A DNA stretch of 64,000 nucleotides from Pseudovibrio flavus (GCF_009711345.1 NZ_SMMA01000065.1:231042-295041); one strand, 5' to 3'. Shown: positions 8,928-18,691, counted from the first letter of the stretch. The notes: generated by a model from the letters alone, not told the origin. Numbers and translations: made by a program.

Positions 8928-10724
8928 TTAAAAGTCCTCAGCAGCAAGGCTCATCATAGTCGCTGAGCCTGTGGAGATGCGGGCAAGGTGTGCGCCGGTC
9001 TCTGGCATCAAGCGCTCCATGAAGAACTGGCCAAGTATCAGTTTGGTCTTCAGCCACTCTTCCTTGTCGCCTGCGCCTTCAGCAATCTTCGCGTTTGCTA
9101 CAACGGCGATCTTGCCCCACATGTAGCCAAGCGCAACAAGGCCAAACAGGTGCATGTAGTCGGTAGAAGCTGCACCTGCATCATCAGGGTTCTTCAAGCC
9201 GTTCTGCATCAACCACATGGTTGCGCCTTGAAGATCATCGAGGCCCTTTTTGAGCGGCTTGATAAACGGCTTCATAGCCTCATCATCGCCATGCTCTTTA
9301 AGGAATGCGCCAACTTCTTTGAAGAAGCCGGTTACAGCGCGGCCGCCATTTGCACCAAGCTTACGGCCTACAAGGTCCAGAGCCTGAATGCCGTTAGCAC
9401 CTTCGTAGATCATGGTGATGCGAGCATCGCGCACGAACTGCTCCATGCCCCACTCGGAGATATAACCGTGGCCGCCGTACATCTGCTGCGCCTGAGCCGC
9501 ATACTCGAAGCCCTTGTCGGTGAGTACGCCCTTCAGCACTGGGGTAAGCAGCCCCATGATGTCGTCGCCGCGCTTCTGGTCAGCTTCGTCTTCGCTCAGG
9601 TGACCAACATCCCCCTGCAAAGAGGTCCACAGGTAGAGCGCACGCGCTGCCTCGTTAAAGGAGCGGATCGTCATCAACGTGCGGCGTACGTCCGGATGAA
9701 CGATGATCGGGTCAGCCTGCTGGTCCGGCGCTTTAGGGCCGGTGAGTGAGCGACCCTGAATGCGATCACGGGCGTAGTTTGCAGCGTTCTGGTAAGCCAC
9801 TTCGGAAAGTGCCAGACCCTGAACAGCAACACCAAGACGGGCTTCGTTCATCATGGTGAACATGGCCCGCAGGCCTTTGTTTTCTTCACCCAGTAGCCAG
9901 CCGGTTGCGCCGTCGTAGTTCATTACGCAGGTCGAGTTGCCGTGAATGCCCATCTTCTCTTCAAGAGAACCACAGGAAACAGCATTGCGCTCTGCCGGGT
10001 TGCCATCGCCATCCAAGGTGAACTTTGGCACCACAAACAGGGAAATGCCCTTTGTGCCTTCTGGAGCGCCTTCGATACGCGCCAGCACCAGATGGATGAT
10101 GTTCTCCGACATGTCGTGTTCACCGGCGGAGATGAAGATCTTGGTGCCGGAGATCTTGTAGGAACCATCAGCCTGTGGGGCCGCTTTTGTGCGCAGCATG
10201 CCAAGGTCCGTACCGCAATGCGGCTCGGTCAGGTTCATGGTGCCTGTCCACTCGCCGGAGGTCATCTTCGGCAGGTAGGTGTCCTTGATCTCGTCATTGC
10301 CGTGAATGAGCAGAGCGGCCATCGCGCCAAGGGTCAGGCCCGGATACATGGTGAAAGCCACGTTGGCAGAGGACATGTATTCGTTAAGCGCAACAGCAAG
10401 CGTGGTTGGCAATTCCTGCCCGCCATACTGCGCTGGAATTGCAAGCGTTCCCCAACCGGCTTCGCAATACTCGCCATAAACTTCTTTAAAGCCTGTTGGC
10501 GTTGTTACGCTGCCGTCCTCATTGCGAACGCACCCTTCCTTGTCGCCGACCTGATTAAGGGGCTGCACGCGTTCTTCGCAGAACTTTGCGCCTTCCTTCA
10601 AAATGGCCTCGACTACATCGCTGGAAGCCTCCGAAAAGCGGGGCAGGTTGCCGTACTGGTTTATGTTCAGTACGTCATTCAGCAAGAAGAGGGTATCATC
10701 AACGGGTGCACTATAGATTGGCAT
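8928..10724 (-). CDS. Acyl-CoA dehydrogenase (long form with extra C-terminal domain)
   Basis: FAD flavoprotein of 598 aa that introduces the alpha-beta double bond into acyl-CoA. The catalytic glutamate is expected in ARITMIYEGANGIQALDLVG; the FAD and substrate region has MNLTEPHCGTDLGMLRTKA and KISGTKIFISAGEHD. The length and C-terminal extension match the family often labelled DmdC (3-methylmercaptopropionyl-CoA dehydrogenase) as well as general long-chain dehydrogenases, so the true substrate is open. Its neighbours fadA and fadB argue for ordinary fatty-acid beta-oxidation. The start is the ATG at 10724. Confidence 0.92.
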   Translation of the reverse strand: MPIYSAPVDDTLFLLNDVLNINQYGNLPRFSEASSDVVEAILKEGAKFCEERVQPLNQVGDKEGCVRNEDGSVTTPTGFKEVYGEYCEAGWGTLAIPAQYGGQELPTTLAVALNEYMSSANVAFTMYPGLTLGAMAALLIHGNDEIKDTYLPKMTSGEWTGTMNLTEPHCGTDLGMLRTKAAPQADGSYKISGTKIFISAGEHDMSENIIHLVLARIEGAPEGTKGISLFVVPKFTLDGDGNPAERNAVSCGSLEEKMGIHGNSTCVMNYDGATGWLLGEENKGLRAMFTMMNEARLGVAVQGLALSEVAYQNAANYARDRIQGRSLTGPKAPDQQADPIIVHPDVRRTLMTIRSFNEAARALYLWTSLQGDVGHLSEDEADQKRGDDIMGLLTPVLKGVLTDKGFEYAAQAQQMYGGHGYISEWGMEQFVRDARITMIYEGANGIQALDLVGRKLGANGGRAVTGFFKEVGAFLKEHGDDEAMKPFIKPLKKGLDDLQGATMWLMQNGLKNPDDAGAASTDYMHLFGLVALGYMWGKIAVVANAKIAEGAGDKEEWLKTKLILGQFFMERLMPETGAHLARISTGSATMMSLAAEDF

Positions 10725-10993
10725 TTGTCATTCCTTCCCGATCGGATGGGCTTTCCCTATCCTGACGTTTTCGTAAGCGTAAACCTCTACTCATCTATAC
10801 GGTTTTAATTCTGCCATATTCAAGGCTGGAGTCCTTGAAAAATAGCGGGTTTTAGCTGTTTTACGGCAAACTTAACCCAAAGGATGACTAGTGACCTAGC
10901 CAAAGGGATAACTTGAAAACCTAAGGGTAGGAGCCCGCGACAGCGCTCCGTCACAGGCTGGTTTGACCTTGAGAGAATGGTGCTGATTCCACC

Positions 10994-11668
10994 CTAGAAC
11001 GGGTGCCGGGTACCGCTGTAGGTCTCAAAAGTACCGGTTGTCTCCAGCGACAGCGCCTCAAAGCGTTCAATCAAGCCAACAGCGCTTTCTTCAACGTCAA
11101 GATCTGCCGTGCCGCCGCCCATATCGGTACGCACCCAGCCCGGATCAAAGGCACCAATGGCAATGCCGTATTGTGTCAGCTCAAGTGAGAGATTAACAGC
11201 AAGGTTAGTGACTGCTGCCTTCGAGGCGCGGTAGCTGTAAACACCGCCGGACTTTGCAAGTCCGCTTGAACCCATGGAAGAAGAAATGAAGGCAACCTTG
11301 CCCTTGGTTTCTTTGAGGTTTGGCAGGAAAGCGCGTGTGCAGTTGAAAGGGCCAGCAACGTTGGTTGCCATGGTCGTAGCCCAGCTATCTACAGTGTAAT
11401 TGTCGTCATCTAGCAGCCCTCGGCCAATCAAAACGCCTGCGTTGCAGACCAGAAGATCGACAGGCCCAGCAGCTTTTGCAGCTGCTTGGCAGCTTGCAGG
11501 GTCGGTAACATCCAGCGCCACAACGCTTACATTGGCGAGTTCCTTAAGCGCCTCTGCCTTTTCGGGCGAGCGCACACAAGCCAACACACTGTGCCCTTTG
11601 CGTGAATAGCGCCGCGCCAGCTCAAGTCCAATACCGCGGTTAGCGCCCGTAATAACAATAGTGCCCAT
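10994..11668 (-). CDS. Short-chain dehydrogenase/reductase
   Basis: NAD(P)-dependent oxidoreductase of 224 aa. It has the nucleotide-binding TGANRGIG at the N-terminus, LVCNAGVL, the catalytic serine in ISSSMGS and the YxxxK pair in YRASKAAV. The ATG at 11668 has AGGAG nine bases upstream; an upstream in-frame start would run into the terminator stem and is rejected. The substrate is unknown. It lies between the MerR gene and the acyl-CoA dehydrogenase on the same strand, with about 270 bases to the latter, so separate promoters are likely. Confidence 0.9.
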   Translation of the reverse strand: MGTIVITGANRGIGLELARRYSRKGHSVLACVRSPEKAEALKELANVSVVALDVTDPASCQAAAKAAGPVDLLVCNAGVLIGRGLLDDDNYTVDSWATTMATNVAGPFNCTRAFLPNLKETKGKVAFISSSMGSSGLAKSGGVYSYRASKAAVTNLAVNLSLELTQYGIAIGAFDPGWVRTDMGGGTADLDVEESAVGLIERFEALSLETTGTFETYSGTRHPF

Positions 11669-11683
11669 AAAAACTCCTGAAAC

Positions 11684-11717
11684 AAAAAAACACCCGACAG
11701 AATCTCTGCCGAGTGTT
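11684..11717 (-). terminator. Rho-independent terminator after the MerR gene
   Basis: Read on the minus strand, arms AACACTCGGCAGA and TCTGTCGGGTGTT form a 13-bp stem with two G-U wobbles and a three-base loop, followed by a run of T (complement of 11684-11690). The wobble pairs become mismatches on the plus strand, so the orientation is clear. It ends the merR transcript before the short-chain dehydrogenase gene. Confidence 0.9.
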
Positions 11718-11783
11718 TTCAAGTCTAGGAATTCCGAAGGGGCGGGGCAATGCCAAGCCGCCCCTTCTCAAACGGCGTAAGTG

Positions 11784-12242
11784 CTAGGCCATTTCCTCTT
11801 TCGCCTTCAGCAGACCGCCGACGATGGATACGGTGCGTTTCAGTTCCTCAGTCGCCTGATCGATGTTACGGCGCTGTTCTTCCAGCACATCGATCTGGCT
11901 CTGGAATTTCTCCAGCGCTACACGCAGCTGTAGAACCTGACCGTCGCGCAGATCATAAAGATCAAGCATGCTGCGGATCTCGGTCAGAGAAAAGCCAACG
12001 CGTTTGCCCATCAAAACCAGCTTCAAGCGGGCGCGGTCGCGTCGGTTATAAATGCGGTTCATGCCGTCACGCTTCGGGTTCAGCAGACCTTTGTCTTCGT
12101 AAAAGCGCAATGTGCGAAGTGTAATGTCAAACTCACGGGCCAGTTCACCGATGGAGAACGAGGTCTTCACGGTGTTGTCGTGCTGGTTAACAATAACATC
12201 GACAAGCGTATCTTCATTGTTGATCATCAGTGCTTCGCTCAT
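11784..12242 (-). CDS. MerR family transcriptional regulator
   Basis: A 152-aa DNA-binding regulator. The winged helix is SFSIGELAREFDITLRTLRF followed by YEDKGLL, then the MerR wing region with RIYNRRDRARLKL. The C-terminal half is a long coiled-coil dimerisation helix with no cysteine ligands, so it is not a metal sensor. MerR regulators of this kind (LiuR-like) often sit beside acyl-CoA catabolism genes and respond to acyl-CoAs. Control of the adjacent oxidation block is a reasonable inference. The ATG at 12242 follows GGAAGGAAG. Confidence 0.92.
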   Translation of the reverse strand: MSEALMINNEDTLVDVIVNQHDNTVKTSFSIGELAREFDITLRTLRFYEDKGLLNPKRDGMNRIYNRRDRARLKLVLMGKRVGFSLTEIRSMLDLYDLRDGQVLQLRVALEKFQSQIDVLEEQRRNIDQATEELKRTVSIVGGLLKAKEEMA

Positions 12243-12698
12243 CGTACTTCCTTCCCTAATCCAATGTTCAGTTGCCCCTTCTAAACAGGCGGGGACATTA
12301 ACAGGGGCGCCGGCTTCTATGCAGGTTTGTTTGCATGGTGCCGTTGCGTCATCTGGTAATCCTCATAGGCTGCCCTATACGGAACATACCAGCGCGTTTC
12401 GGTTTGCTGAGTGTAATCCGCCGCTTTTCCCCTAATTCTGATTACTCCCTTGAAATACGTAGGGATATCCTAGGATCTGCCCCTTTATTGCCGCACAGGT
12501 ACAGGGCTTTCTAACTAGGGTTGTAAAGAATGTTGAAGCAAAATTAACGTGCTGTTTACCCTAACGCGTAAAATCCTCATAGAGAAACTAATTAGATTAG
12601 CGATCAAAATGTCCAAGTGATTCGCGCATTTAGCAAGGGTCACCCTATGGGGATAGGGAATTGGCAGTTGATCAGAGCACAGGTTGGAGCGCTCTGAA
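12243..12698. other. Divergent intergenic region between merR and the podJ-like gene
   Basis: This 456-base stretch has no convincing ORF. It must carry promoters for merR (leftward) and the podJ-like gene (rightward). At 12544-12559 TTAA, seven bases, then TTTAC resembles the CtrA recognition pattern TTAA-N7-TTAAC with one mismatch. A GATTC (CcrM methylation pattern GANTC) lies near 12620. Both are weak matches, noted only because cell-cycle control would suit a polarity gene. Confidence 0.35.
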
Positions 12699-15600
12699 AT
12701 GTCGTGGAATGCCGCAAAAACGGACTATAGGGAAAGGGACCGCCTTCTCGACGCTGTACGCGAAAGTGGTATTTCCGCTGAGGAGCTGTTCGACCTTTTG
12801 AAGTCGAAGGACTTTACCCGTAATCCAGACGACAATGTTACAGGTAATCACTCAGAATCTGATGATGATTACGGTAACTTGCGTCGTTCCATGCTTTCAA
12901 GCAGCGCAAAGACGCCTCCTTCAAGACGTCATGCAGCGCCTGATGACGGTTTTGACGGCGAGGAAGACCTCGGTGAAATCGCTGCCGCTCTTTCCCGTTT
13001 GATGGACCGCCGCGACAACCAGCAGCGTTCGCCAGCACCCGCTCGCTCCCGTAGCAGTGAAGAGCGCCGCCGTGATTATTATGAGGCAGAGCAGCCTGTT
13101 TCCCGCCGCCCTCGTGAGCGCGCTCAGCAGCGCGAAGAACAGGTGCGCAGGTCTGCCGGTCCAAAAGACCAAACTCCAAGATCCCGTCGCATCGGCTCGG
13201 TTATGGAAGCGCTCAATGCTCTAGATAGCCGCTTGGACCAACTTTCTTCAAATGCATCGGCGCAAAGATCACGCCCTTCCGAGAAGCGAGTACAGCCAGA
13301 GCGGGCTGAAAGCCGGTATTCGCGCACTGAGCAGTATGAGCGCCGTGAGCGTCCCGCACCAAGCCGCGCTGCGCCTGAGAAAGGCGTACCGAACGAGCAC
13401 GAGTTCTCCCGCATTCTGCGCGAGTTGAACCGCTCCACCGGTAGTGAAGCGGCTTTGGCGGAACTGCGTCAGGAAATCACCGAGATGAAAGAGGTTTTGG
13501 CAGGCAGTGACTTGCAGAACTCTCTCGGCACTCTTGAAAGTAAGTACAAGGATATTTCCCAGCGCCTTGGCGTTTTGGCCGAACGCGATGTGGATCCTAA
13601 AATCTACAGCAGCCTTGCTGCGCGTCTACGTGAGTTGGAAGGCTTCTTGCAACAGCTCCCACGTCTTGACCAGCTTGAAGCACTCGATACACGCATCACC
13701 CAGATGGGGCAGCGTTTGGAAACGCTCGTAAACCAGTCTGGTGAAAGCGGCCTAGCCGTTGTGCGCGATGATATCGAGAAGTTGCGCTCCGTTGTTTCCA
13801 AGATGGACGCCAACAAGATGATCCATGAGGTGGACAAACGCATCCGCTTTATGGTGGCGCGTATGGATGAACTGGAGCACTTCTCCTCCATCCAGAAGGA
13901 CATTCAGTCTCGCCTGACAACGGTTGAAACGCGTCTGCCAGACGCTGATATGCTGGACCAGCTTCAGGGCCGTTTGGAAGAAATCACCGGCCTGCTTGCA
14001 GAAGACCAGCAGAAGTCGAACCGTGATGCAAACCAGCTGGACCGCGTAGAGCAGTTCATGGAGCATATCGACGACCGCTTGGAGCATTTGGCAAGCACTG
14101 GCCTTAAAGCGGGCGATGAAGCGTTTCAGGCTATTGAAAGCCGCTTAGAAAAAATCTGCGATAAGATCGGCTCTCTAGAAGGCCATGTAGCCAATCAGCC
14201 AGAAGAAATCAGCCTGAGCGCTGGTGATCAGGCTATGCTCATGCGCATGGAAGGCCGTATTCGCGAGCTGGCAACCTCTATCGAAGAAGGTCTGAAGCAG
14301 GGCGCATCGGCTGAGTCCGTTGACGAGCTGCGCGAGCAACTGCACGATCTGCGCGTTCAGGTGGCTGGTCTGGCGACTGCCGAGGATATGGAACTGCAGC
14401 TGCAGGACCTTGCTTCCTCTCTTTCCCGCTCCACAAACGATTGCGATGACAAGGCTCTCGACCAGATCGAGCAGCAAATTCGCGAGCTGGCGGTAAAGCT
14501 TGACGTAACCAAAGACCAGTTGGACAGCTTCTCCGGTCTTGGCGACATCGTTTACAACGTTGATCGTCAGCTTCAGGAAGTGCGTGAAGACGTGCGCGAA
14601 AGCGCTCGCTTGGCTGCCCAGCAAGCAGTTGAGGCTGCAACGCGCAACCCAGCGCATTCTGACGAATGGCTCGATCCGGACTCTCTCGATCAGTCGATAC
14701 AAGAACTTCGTTCTGATCTCCAAAGCCTGTTGGACAGCGCGAGCGAGAACAGCCGCTCAAATCATGATGGCTTCCTCACTGTTCAGGACGTTCTGGGTGG
14801 TATTGCCGACAGACTGACAGCCCTTGAAGAGCGTCGCCCTGTTATCGGCGATACGCATCTTTCACGAGAGCACGAGAACATCGTGGGGGATGATGAAGCC
14901 CGTGGGTTTCTAAGCTCCATTACCCGTAGCCACCTGCGCTCCAAAACCGGTGCTGCTGAAAAGCGTTCCTATGAGAACGAGGCAGCAGAGCAGCCAAAGC
15001 AGGATCGGGATAGAAAAGCAGACTTTATTGCAGCAGCTCGCCGTGCAGCCCAAGCTGCAGCAGCCGAGGCAGCTAGTGAGCTTGGCGATGAGCATCTTGT
15101 CTCTCAGCCGCAGAGCAAAGGTCCGGACCGCGCAAAACGCCTTCGCGATTATCTGAACGCTCACAAAGACGAAAGTGGAGATGAAAAGACAGCGGACGCT
15201 GAACCAAGCAAAAAGCGTAAGCGTGATAAGCACGCTGATGCAAACTTGGGTGGTCTGTCTGCTGATGAAGCGACAAGCGCAAAGAATATTGCCGAGCGCA
15301 TTGTTAAGGGCATGCGCCCTGAAGAAGCGATCGAGGCTGAAGAGGGACCTGCACCAAACAAAAAGCGCCGTGCCATCATCATGGCCGCTGCAGCTATTTT
15401 GCTGACAATCGGCACCCTTCAGGTTTTTAAATCCGGTATCCTGTCTTCATCATCTGATAGCGCAAATGTTGTTGCAGAGCGCAGCATTTCTGTGACCGAG
15501 AATGTTGATGCGGTTTCTGGCGACATGGGCGTAGCAGGCGCAAACGACGTTGCAATTGCTCCTCCACATCGCGGTCCGTTTGAGCGGCCATCGCAAGATG

Positions 15601-16853
15601 AGTTGCCTGCCGAAATCCTGTTTGGTGATATCACCGGCATGGGTCCAAGCCCGACTGCCGACACAGTTAACGGCCAGCTGAGTTCAGTTGACGCTGAAGG
15701 GTCCGCTTATGCCGAGATGCTAAGCGCTGATGCTCTCCCACTGCCAGATGGACAAAACTATCTGGGTGAGGGCAACGACCAACCTCTACCGTCAGGCAAC
15801 ACAGCTGTAGCTGAAGTGGACGAGCCGACAGGTTCTGTTGTAGATGCTCCTGAAGCATTGGCAGCCGCCGCAGTACCGGTAGAAAGCACACAAAGTATCC
15901 CTGAAGTCGCTTCCCAGAGCACGACACTTGCTTCCCTTAGTGAAGAGGTTGGCGACGAACTACCTGAAATCATCCTGCCAAAAGTTCCACGGGCAGAGAG
16001 CACCTATCCACCAGAGGCAATTGGTTCTAGCGCTCTGCGTGATGCTGCCGCAAACGGTGATGCATCCGCTCAGTTTGTTGTAGGTGTTCGCTTTACAGAG
16101 GGTGAAATCCTTCCAGCTAACTTGGAGCTTGCAGCGCAGTGGTACCGCAAGGCCGCCGCGCAAGGTCTGGCACCTGCCCAGTATCGCCTTGGCAGCCTTT
16201 ACGAAAAGGGTCGCGGTGTTGACCGTGACCGTGAACAGGCTCGGGACTGGTATTCACTGGCCGCAGCACAAGGCAACATCAAGGCAATGCACAATCTTGC
16301 TGTGATGTTTGCTGAAGGCATCACCGGTGCTCCTAACTTTGAAGAAGCTTACCGCTGGTTTGAAATTGCAGCCCGCCACGGCGTTGCAGACAGCAACTAC
16401 AATCTTGGTATTTTGAGCGCCCGCGGACTTGGCGTCCAAAAGAACCTTCTGGAAGCCTACAAGTGGTTTGCCCTTGCTGCAGAGCAGGGCGATCAGGATG
16501 CGGCTGCAAAGCGTGATGAAGTTGCTGGCATGCTGGTTAAGGAAGATCTGAATGAGGCACGTAGCCTTTTCGAGAACTTCAAGCGTCAGCCGGTGGATGA
16601 AGTTGCTAACAAAGTCGAGATTCGCGACGAGTGGCAGGCACCAATCCGCAGCGTTTCCCACAACGCATCCGGTGACATTTTGAAGGTCCAGCAGATGCTT
16701 TCGTTGCTCGGATACGACACCGGCCGTCCGGATGGTCACATGGGACCAAAAACGGAAGGGGCTATCCGTGCATTTCAGCAGCGTGCGGGCTTGAAAGTGA
16801 CTGGTAACGTCGATAATACACTGCTTCGTGCACTTGCAGGCCGCTCGATTTAA
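12699..16853 (+). CDS. podJ: PodJ-like polar localization protein with Sel1 repeats and peptidoglycan-binding domain
   Basis: A very large 1384-aa protein. Residues 1-200 are acidic and arginine-rich. About 200-700 is an extended coiled coil made of heptad-like L/E/R repeats. About 890-912 is the single transmembrane helix (AIIMAAAAILLTIGTLQVF) after a basic KKRR. Three to four Sel1 (TPR-like) repeats follow at about 1107-1277, for example AAQWYRKAAAQGLAPAQYRL. A peptidoglycan-binding domain 1 is at about 1325-1380. This architecture matches PodJ of Caulobacter and Agrobacterium, a polarity factor with a cytoplasmic coiled coil and periplasmic repeats. The ATG at 12699 has GGAG upstream and replaces an in-frame TTG at 12684. 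Confidence 0.88.
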   Translation: MSWNAAKTDYRERDRLLDAVRESGISAEELFDLLKSKDFTRNPDDNVTGNHSESDDDYGNLRRSMLSSSAKTPPSRRHAAPDDGFDGEEDLGEIAAALSRLMDRRDNQQRSPAPARSRSSEERRRDYYEAEQPVSRRPRERAQQREEQVRRSAGPKDQTPRSRRIGSVMEALNALDSRLDQLSSNASAQRSRPSEKRVQPERAESRYSRTEQYERRERPAPSRAAPEKGVPNEHEFSRILRELNRSTGSEAALAELRQEITEMKEVLAGSDLQNSLGTLESKYKDISQRLGVLAERDVDPKIYSSLAARLRELEGFLQQLPRLDQLEALDTRITQMGQRLETLVNQSGESGLAVVRDDIEKLRSVVSKMDANKMIHEVDKRIRFMVARMDELEHFSSIQKDIQSRLTTVETRLPDADMLDQLQGRLEEITGLLAEDQQKSNRDANQLDRVEQFMEHIDDRLEHLASTGLKAGDEAFQAIESRLEKICDKIGSLEGHVANQPEEISLSAGDQAMLMRMEGRIRELATSIEEGLKQGASAESVDELREQLHDLRVQVAGLATAEDMELQLQDLASSLSRSTNDCDDKALDQIEQQIRELAVKLDVTKDQLDSFSGLGDIVYNVDRQLQEVREDVRESARLAAQQAVEAATRNPAHSDEWLDPDSLDQSIQELRSDLQSLLDSASENSRSNHDGFLTVQDVLGGIADRLTALEERRPVIGDTHLSREHENIVGDDEARGFLSSITRSHLRSKTGAAEKRSYENEAAEQPKQDRDRKADFIAAARRAAQAAAAEAASELGDEHLVSQPQSKGPDRAKRLRDYLNAHKDESGDEKTADAEPSKKRKRDKHADANLGGLSADEATSAKNIAERIVKGMRPEEAIEAEEGPAPNKKRRAIIMAAAAILLTIGTLQVFKSGILSSSSDSANVVAERSISVTENVDAVSGDMGVAGANDVAIAPPHRGPFERPSQDELPAEILFGDITGMGPSPTADTVNGQLSSVDAEGSAYAEMLSADALPLPDGQNYLGEGNDQPLPSGNTAVAEVDEPTGSVVDAPEALAAAAVPVESTQSIPEVASQSTTLASLSEEVGDELPEIILPKVPRAESTYPPEAIGSSALRDAAANGDASAQFVVGVRFTEGEILPANLELAAQWYRKAAAQGLAPAQYRLGSLYEKGRGVDRDREQARDWYSLAAAQGNIKAMHNLAVMFAEGITGAPNFEEAYRWFEIAARHGVADSNYNLGILSARGLGVQKNLLEAYKWFALAAEQGDQDAAAKRDEVAGMLVKEDLNEARSLFENFKRQPVDEVANKVEIRDEWQAPIRSVSHNASGDILKVQQMLSLLGYDTGRPDGHMGPKTEGAIRAFQQRAGLKVTGNVDNTLLRALAGRSI

Positions 16854-16892
16854 TAAGAAAATTAGATTATTGGGTAATGATGTAAGAGCACC

Positions 16893-16918
16893 GGGGTTAC
16901 GGCACTCAAGGTAACCCC
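16893..16918 (+). terminator. Hairpin after the podJ-like gene
   Basis: Exact arms GGGGTTAC (16893-16900) and GTAACCCC (16911-16918) with a ten-base loop lie 40 bases past the podJ-like stop. No strong T-run follows, only TGTTCGTCGTCTTG. It may be a weak or Rho-assisted terminator before the TauE/SafE gene. Confidence 0.55.
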
Positions 16919-16979
16919 TGTTCGTCGTCTTGTCCCATCGTCCGGTCCTTGCTTAAGGCCATAGTGGTTTGGTGTTGCT

Positions 16980-17909
16980 TTGCAGATTTACCTACCCATA
17001 GCCGAAATTCCCATCAACATGTTCATGATCTTTGGCATGGGCGGTACAGTTGGGTTCCTTTCTGGGTTGTTTGGTATTGGCGGCGGCTTTCTTCTTACAC
17101 CTCTTCTGATTTTCTCCGGCATCCCACCTGCTGTTTCTGTTGCAACGGTCACAACGCAGATTGTTGCATCGTCTGCCTCAGGCGTACTTGCCTATTGGCG
17201 GCAGAACGCGATCGACTTCAAACTTGCCTTCTGTCTACTGTGTGCAGGTGTTGTCGGCTCGGCCCTCGGTGTGTGGCTGTTTGGTGTATTGAAAAGCCTC
17301 GGCCAACTCGATCTTGTTATTTCCCTCAGTTACGTTACTTTCCTTGGCACAATTGGCGCTTTGATGCTTGGCGAGTCTGTCAAAGCCATCTCGCGCAGGA
17401 AGTCAGGGGCTGTGACCAGTGCCCGCCGTCCGGGACAGCACAACTGGGTGCACGGCCTGCCTTTCAAGGTCCGTTTTCGCCGTTCCAAGCTTTATGTGAG
17501 CATCATTCCTATCATCGGTATTGGTAGCTCCATCGGCTTCCTCGGCTCGGTCCTTGGTATTGGCGGCGGCTTTATGATGGTGCCCGCGCTCATCTATCTG
17601 CTGCGCGTACCAACCAGCATTGTTATTGGTACTTCGCTGCTGCAGATCCTTGTTACAATGGCAGCGGCGACCATCCTGCACGCTATCAATACGCAGACGG
17701 TTGATATCGTTCTGGCGCTGACTTTGATGATCGGCGGCGTGATTGGTGCGCAGTTCGGCGCTCAGGTTGGGCAGGGTATGCGCGGCGAACATCTTCGCCT
17801 GCTGCTAGCTTTGCTCGTTCTTGGCGTAGGCCTGCGATTTGCCTACAACCTCGTTGTTGAGCCGGAAGACAAGTATTCCGTCGTTGTCGAGGAGGTGCAA
17901 AAGCCATGA
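16980..17909 (+). CDS. TauE/SafE family sulfite exporter-like transporter
   Basis: Inner-membrane transporter of 309 aa with two homologous halves, each opening with a glycine-rich motif: GFLSGLFGIGGGFLLTPLLI and later GFLGSVLGIGGGFMMVPALI. The family carries sulfite, sulfonates or other organic anions; the substrate here is unknown. The start is taken as TTG at 16980 because MQIYLPIAE is the usual N-terminus of this subgroup; no good Shine-Dalgarno is visible. The stop overlaps the start of the next gene, a TIGR02186 protein, so the two are translationally coupled and likely work together. Confidence 0.88.
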   Translation: MQIYLPIAEIPINMFMIFGMGGTVGFLSGLFGIGGGFLLTPLLIFSGIPPAVSVATVTTQIVASSASGVLAYWRQNAIDFKLAFCLLCAGVVGSALGVWLFGVLKSLGQLDLVISLSYVTFLGTIGALMLGESVKAISRRKSGAVTSARRPGQHNWVHGLPFKVRFRRSKLYVSIIPIIGIGSSIGFLGSVLGIGGGFMMVPALIYLLRVPTSIVIGTSLLQILVTMAAATILHAINTQTVDIVLALTLMIGGVIGAQFGAQVGQGMRGEHLRLLLALLVLGVGLRFAYNLVVEPEDKYSVVVEEVQKP

Positions 17910-18691
17910 TGGCCGCTCGCTCTCTCTTCGTAACACTAGCTGCGCTTGTTTTGGCGCTTGTCTCCAGCCTTCCTGCCTTTGCAGAGCGCCTTGTTTCGGC
18001 GATCTCGGCAGAGGAGGTGAAGATCAGCTCCAACTTCACAGGCGCTGATATTCTCGTCTTTGGTGAAATCGGCCGCGATGCAGCAACTGTACCGCGCCCT
18101 GGCAAGTACGATATTGTTGTGACTGTCGAGGGCCCGCCAGAGCAGGTCACCACATGGCGCAAGGAACGCGTTTTTGGTCTATGGATCAACGTAAACTCCA
18201 AGACCTACGCGAACGTTCCAAGCTTCTACGCTGCGCATTCTTCAAGCCCGCTGGAAGAAGTGTCGCCGGATAACATCCTCAAGCAGGAGCGAACCGGCCT
18301 TGATAACCTTCCAATCGCGCCGGTAGGCATCCGCTTTACCAACAAGGAAGAGCGTGAGGCTTTCCGTGAAGCGTTCCTGCGTGAGCGAGTGGAAGACGGT
18401 CTTTATGCAGAGCGTTTCGATGCGGTGGAGTTCTTGAGCCCGACGCTGTTTGCCACCAACGTTCCGCTTCCGGCGAACATTCCGACTGGAACGTTCACGG
18501 TCACAACGTTCCTTTACAAGGACGGTGTGAAGCTGTCGGAAGTTGAGCAAACCCTATCTGTGGCCAAAACAGGTTTCGAGCAGTTAACCTACTCATTGGC
18601 CTACGAGCAGCCAGCACTCTACGGTATTATGGCCGTCATTCTGGCACTGTTTACCGGCTGGATGGCAGGTATCATCTTCCGCAAGAACTAA
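17906..18691 (+). CDS. TIGR02186 family membrane-anchored periplasmic protein
   Basis: A 261-aa protein with an N-terminal signal peptide ending near AFA (residue 26). A large extracytoplasmic domain follows, with one C-terminal transmembrane helix (LYGIMAVILALFTGWMAGIIF) and a two-basic-residue tail. The family is restricted to alphaproteobacteria, has no known biochemical role, and is regularly paired with a TauE/SafE transporter. The ATG at 17906 overlaps the stop of that transporter by four bases. An accessory role such as substrate delivery or gating is inferred from the pairing alone. Confidence 0.85.
   Translation: MMAARSLFVTLAALVLALVSSLPAFAERLVSAISAEEVKISSNFTGADILVFGEIGRDAATVPRPGKYDIVVTVEGPPEQVTTWRKERVFGLWINVNSKTYANVPSFYAAHSSSPLEEVSPDNILKQERTGLDNLPIAPVGIRFTNKEEREAFREAFLRERVEDGLYAERFDAVEFLSPTLFATNVPLPANIPTGTFTVTTFLYKDGVKLSEVEQTLSVAKTGFEQLTYSLAYEQPALYGIMAVILALFTGWMAGIIFRKN

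Noticed and set aside
9942-10808. A 288-codon plus-strand frame opposite the acyl-CoA dehydrogenase gene
   Set aside because: It is fully antisense to a clear enzyme gene, has no domain and no ribosome site.
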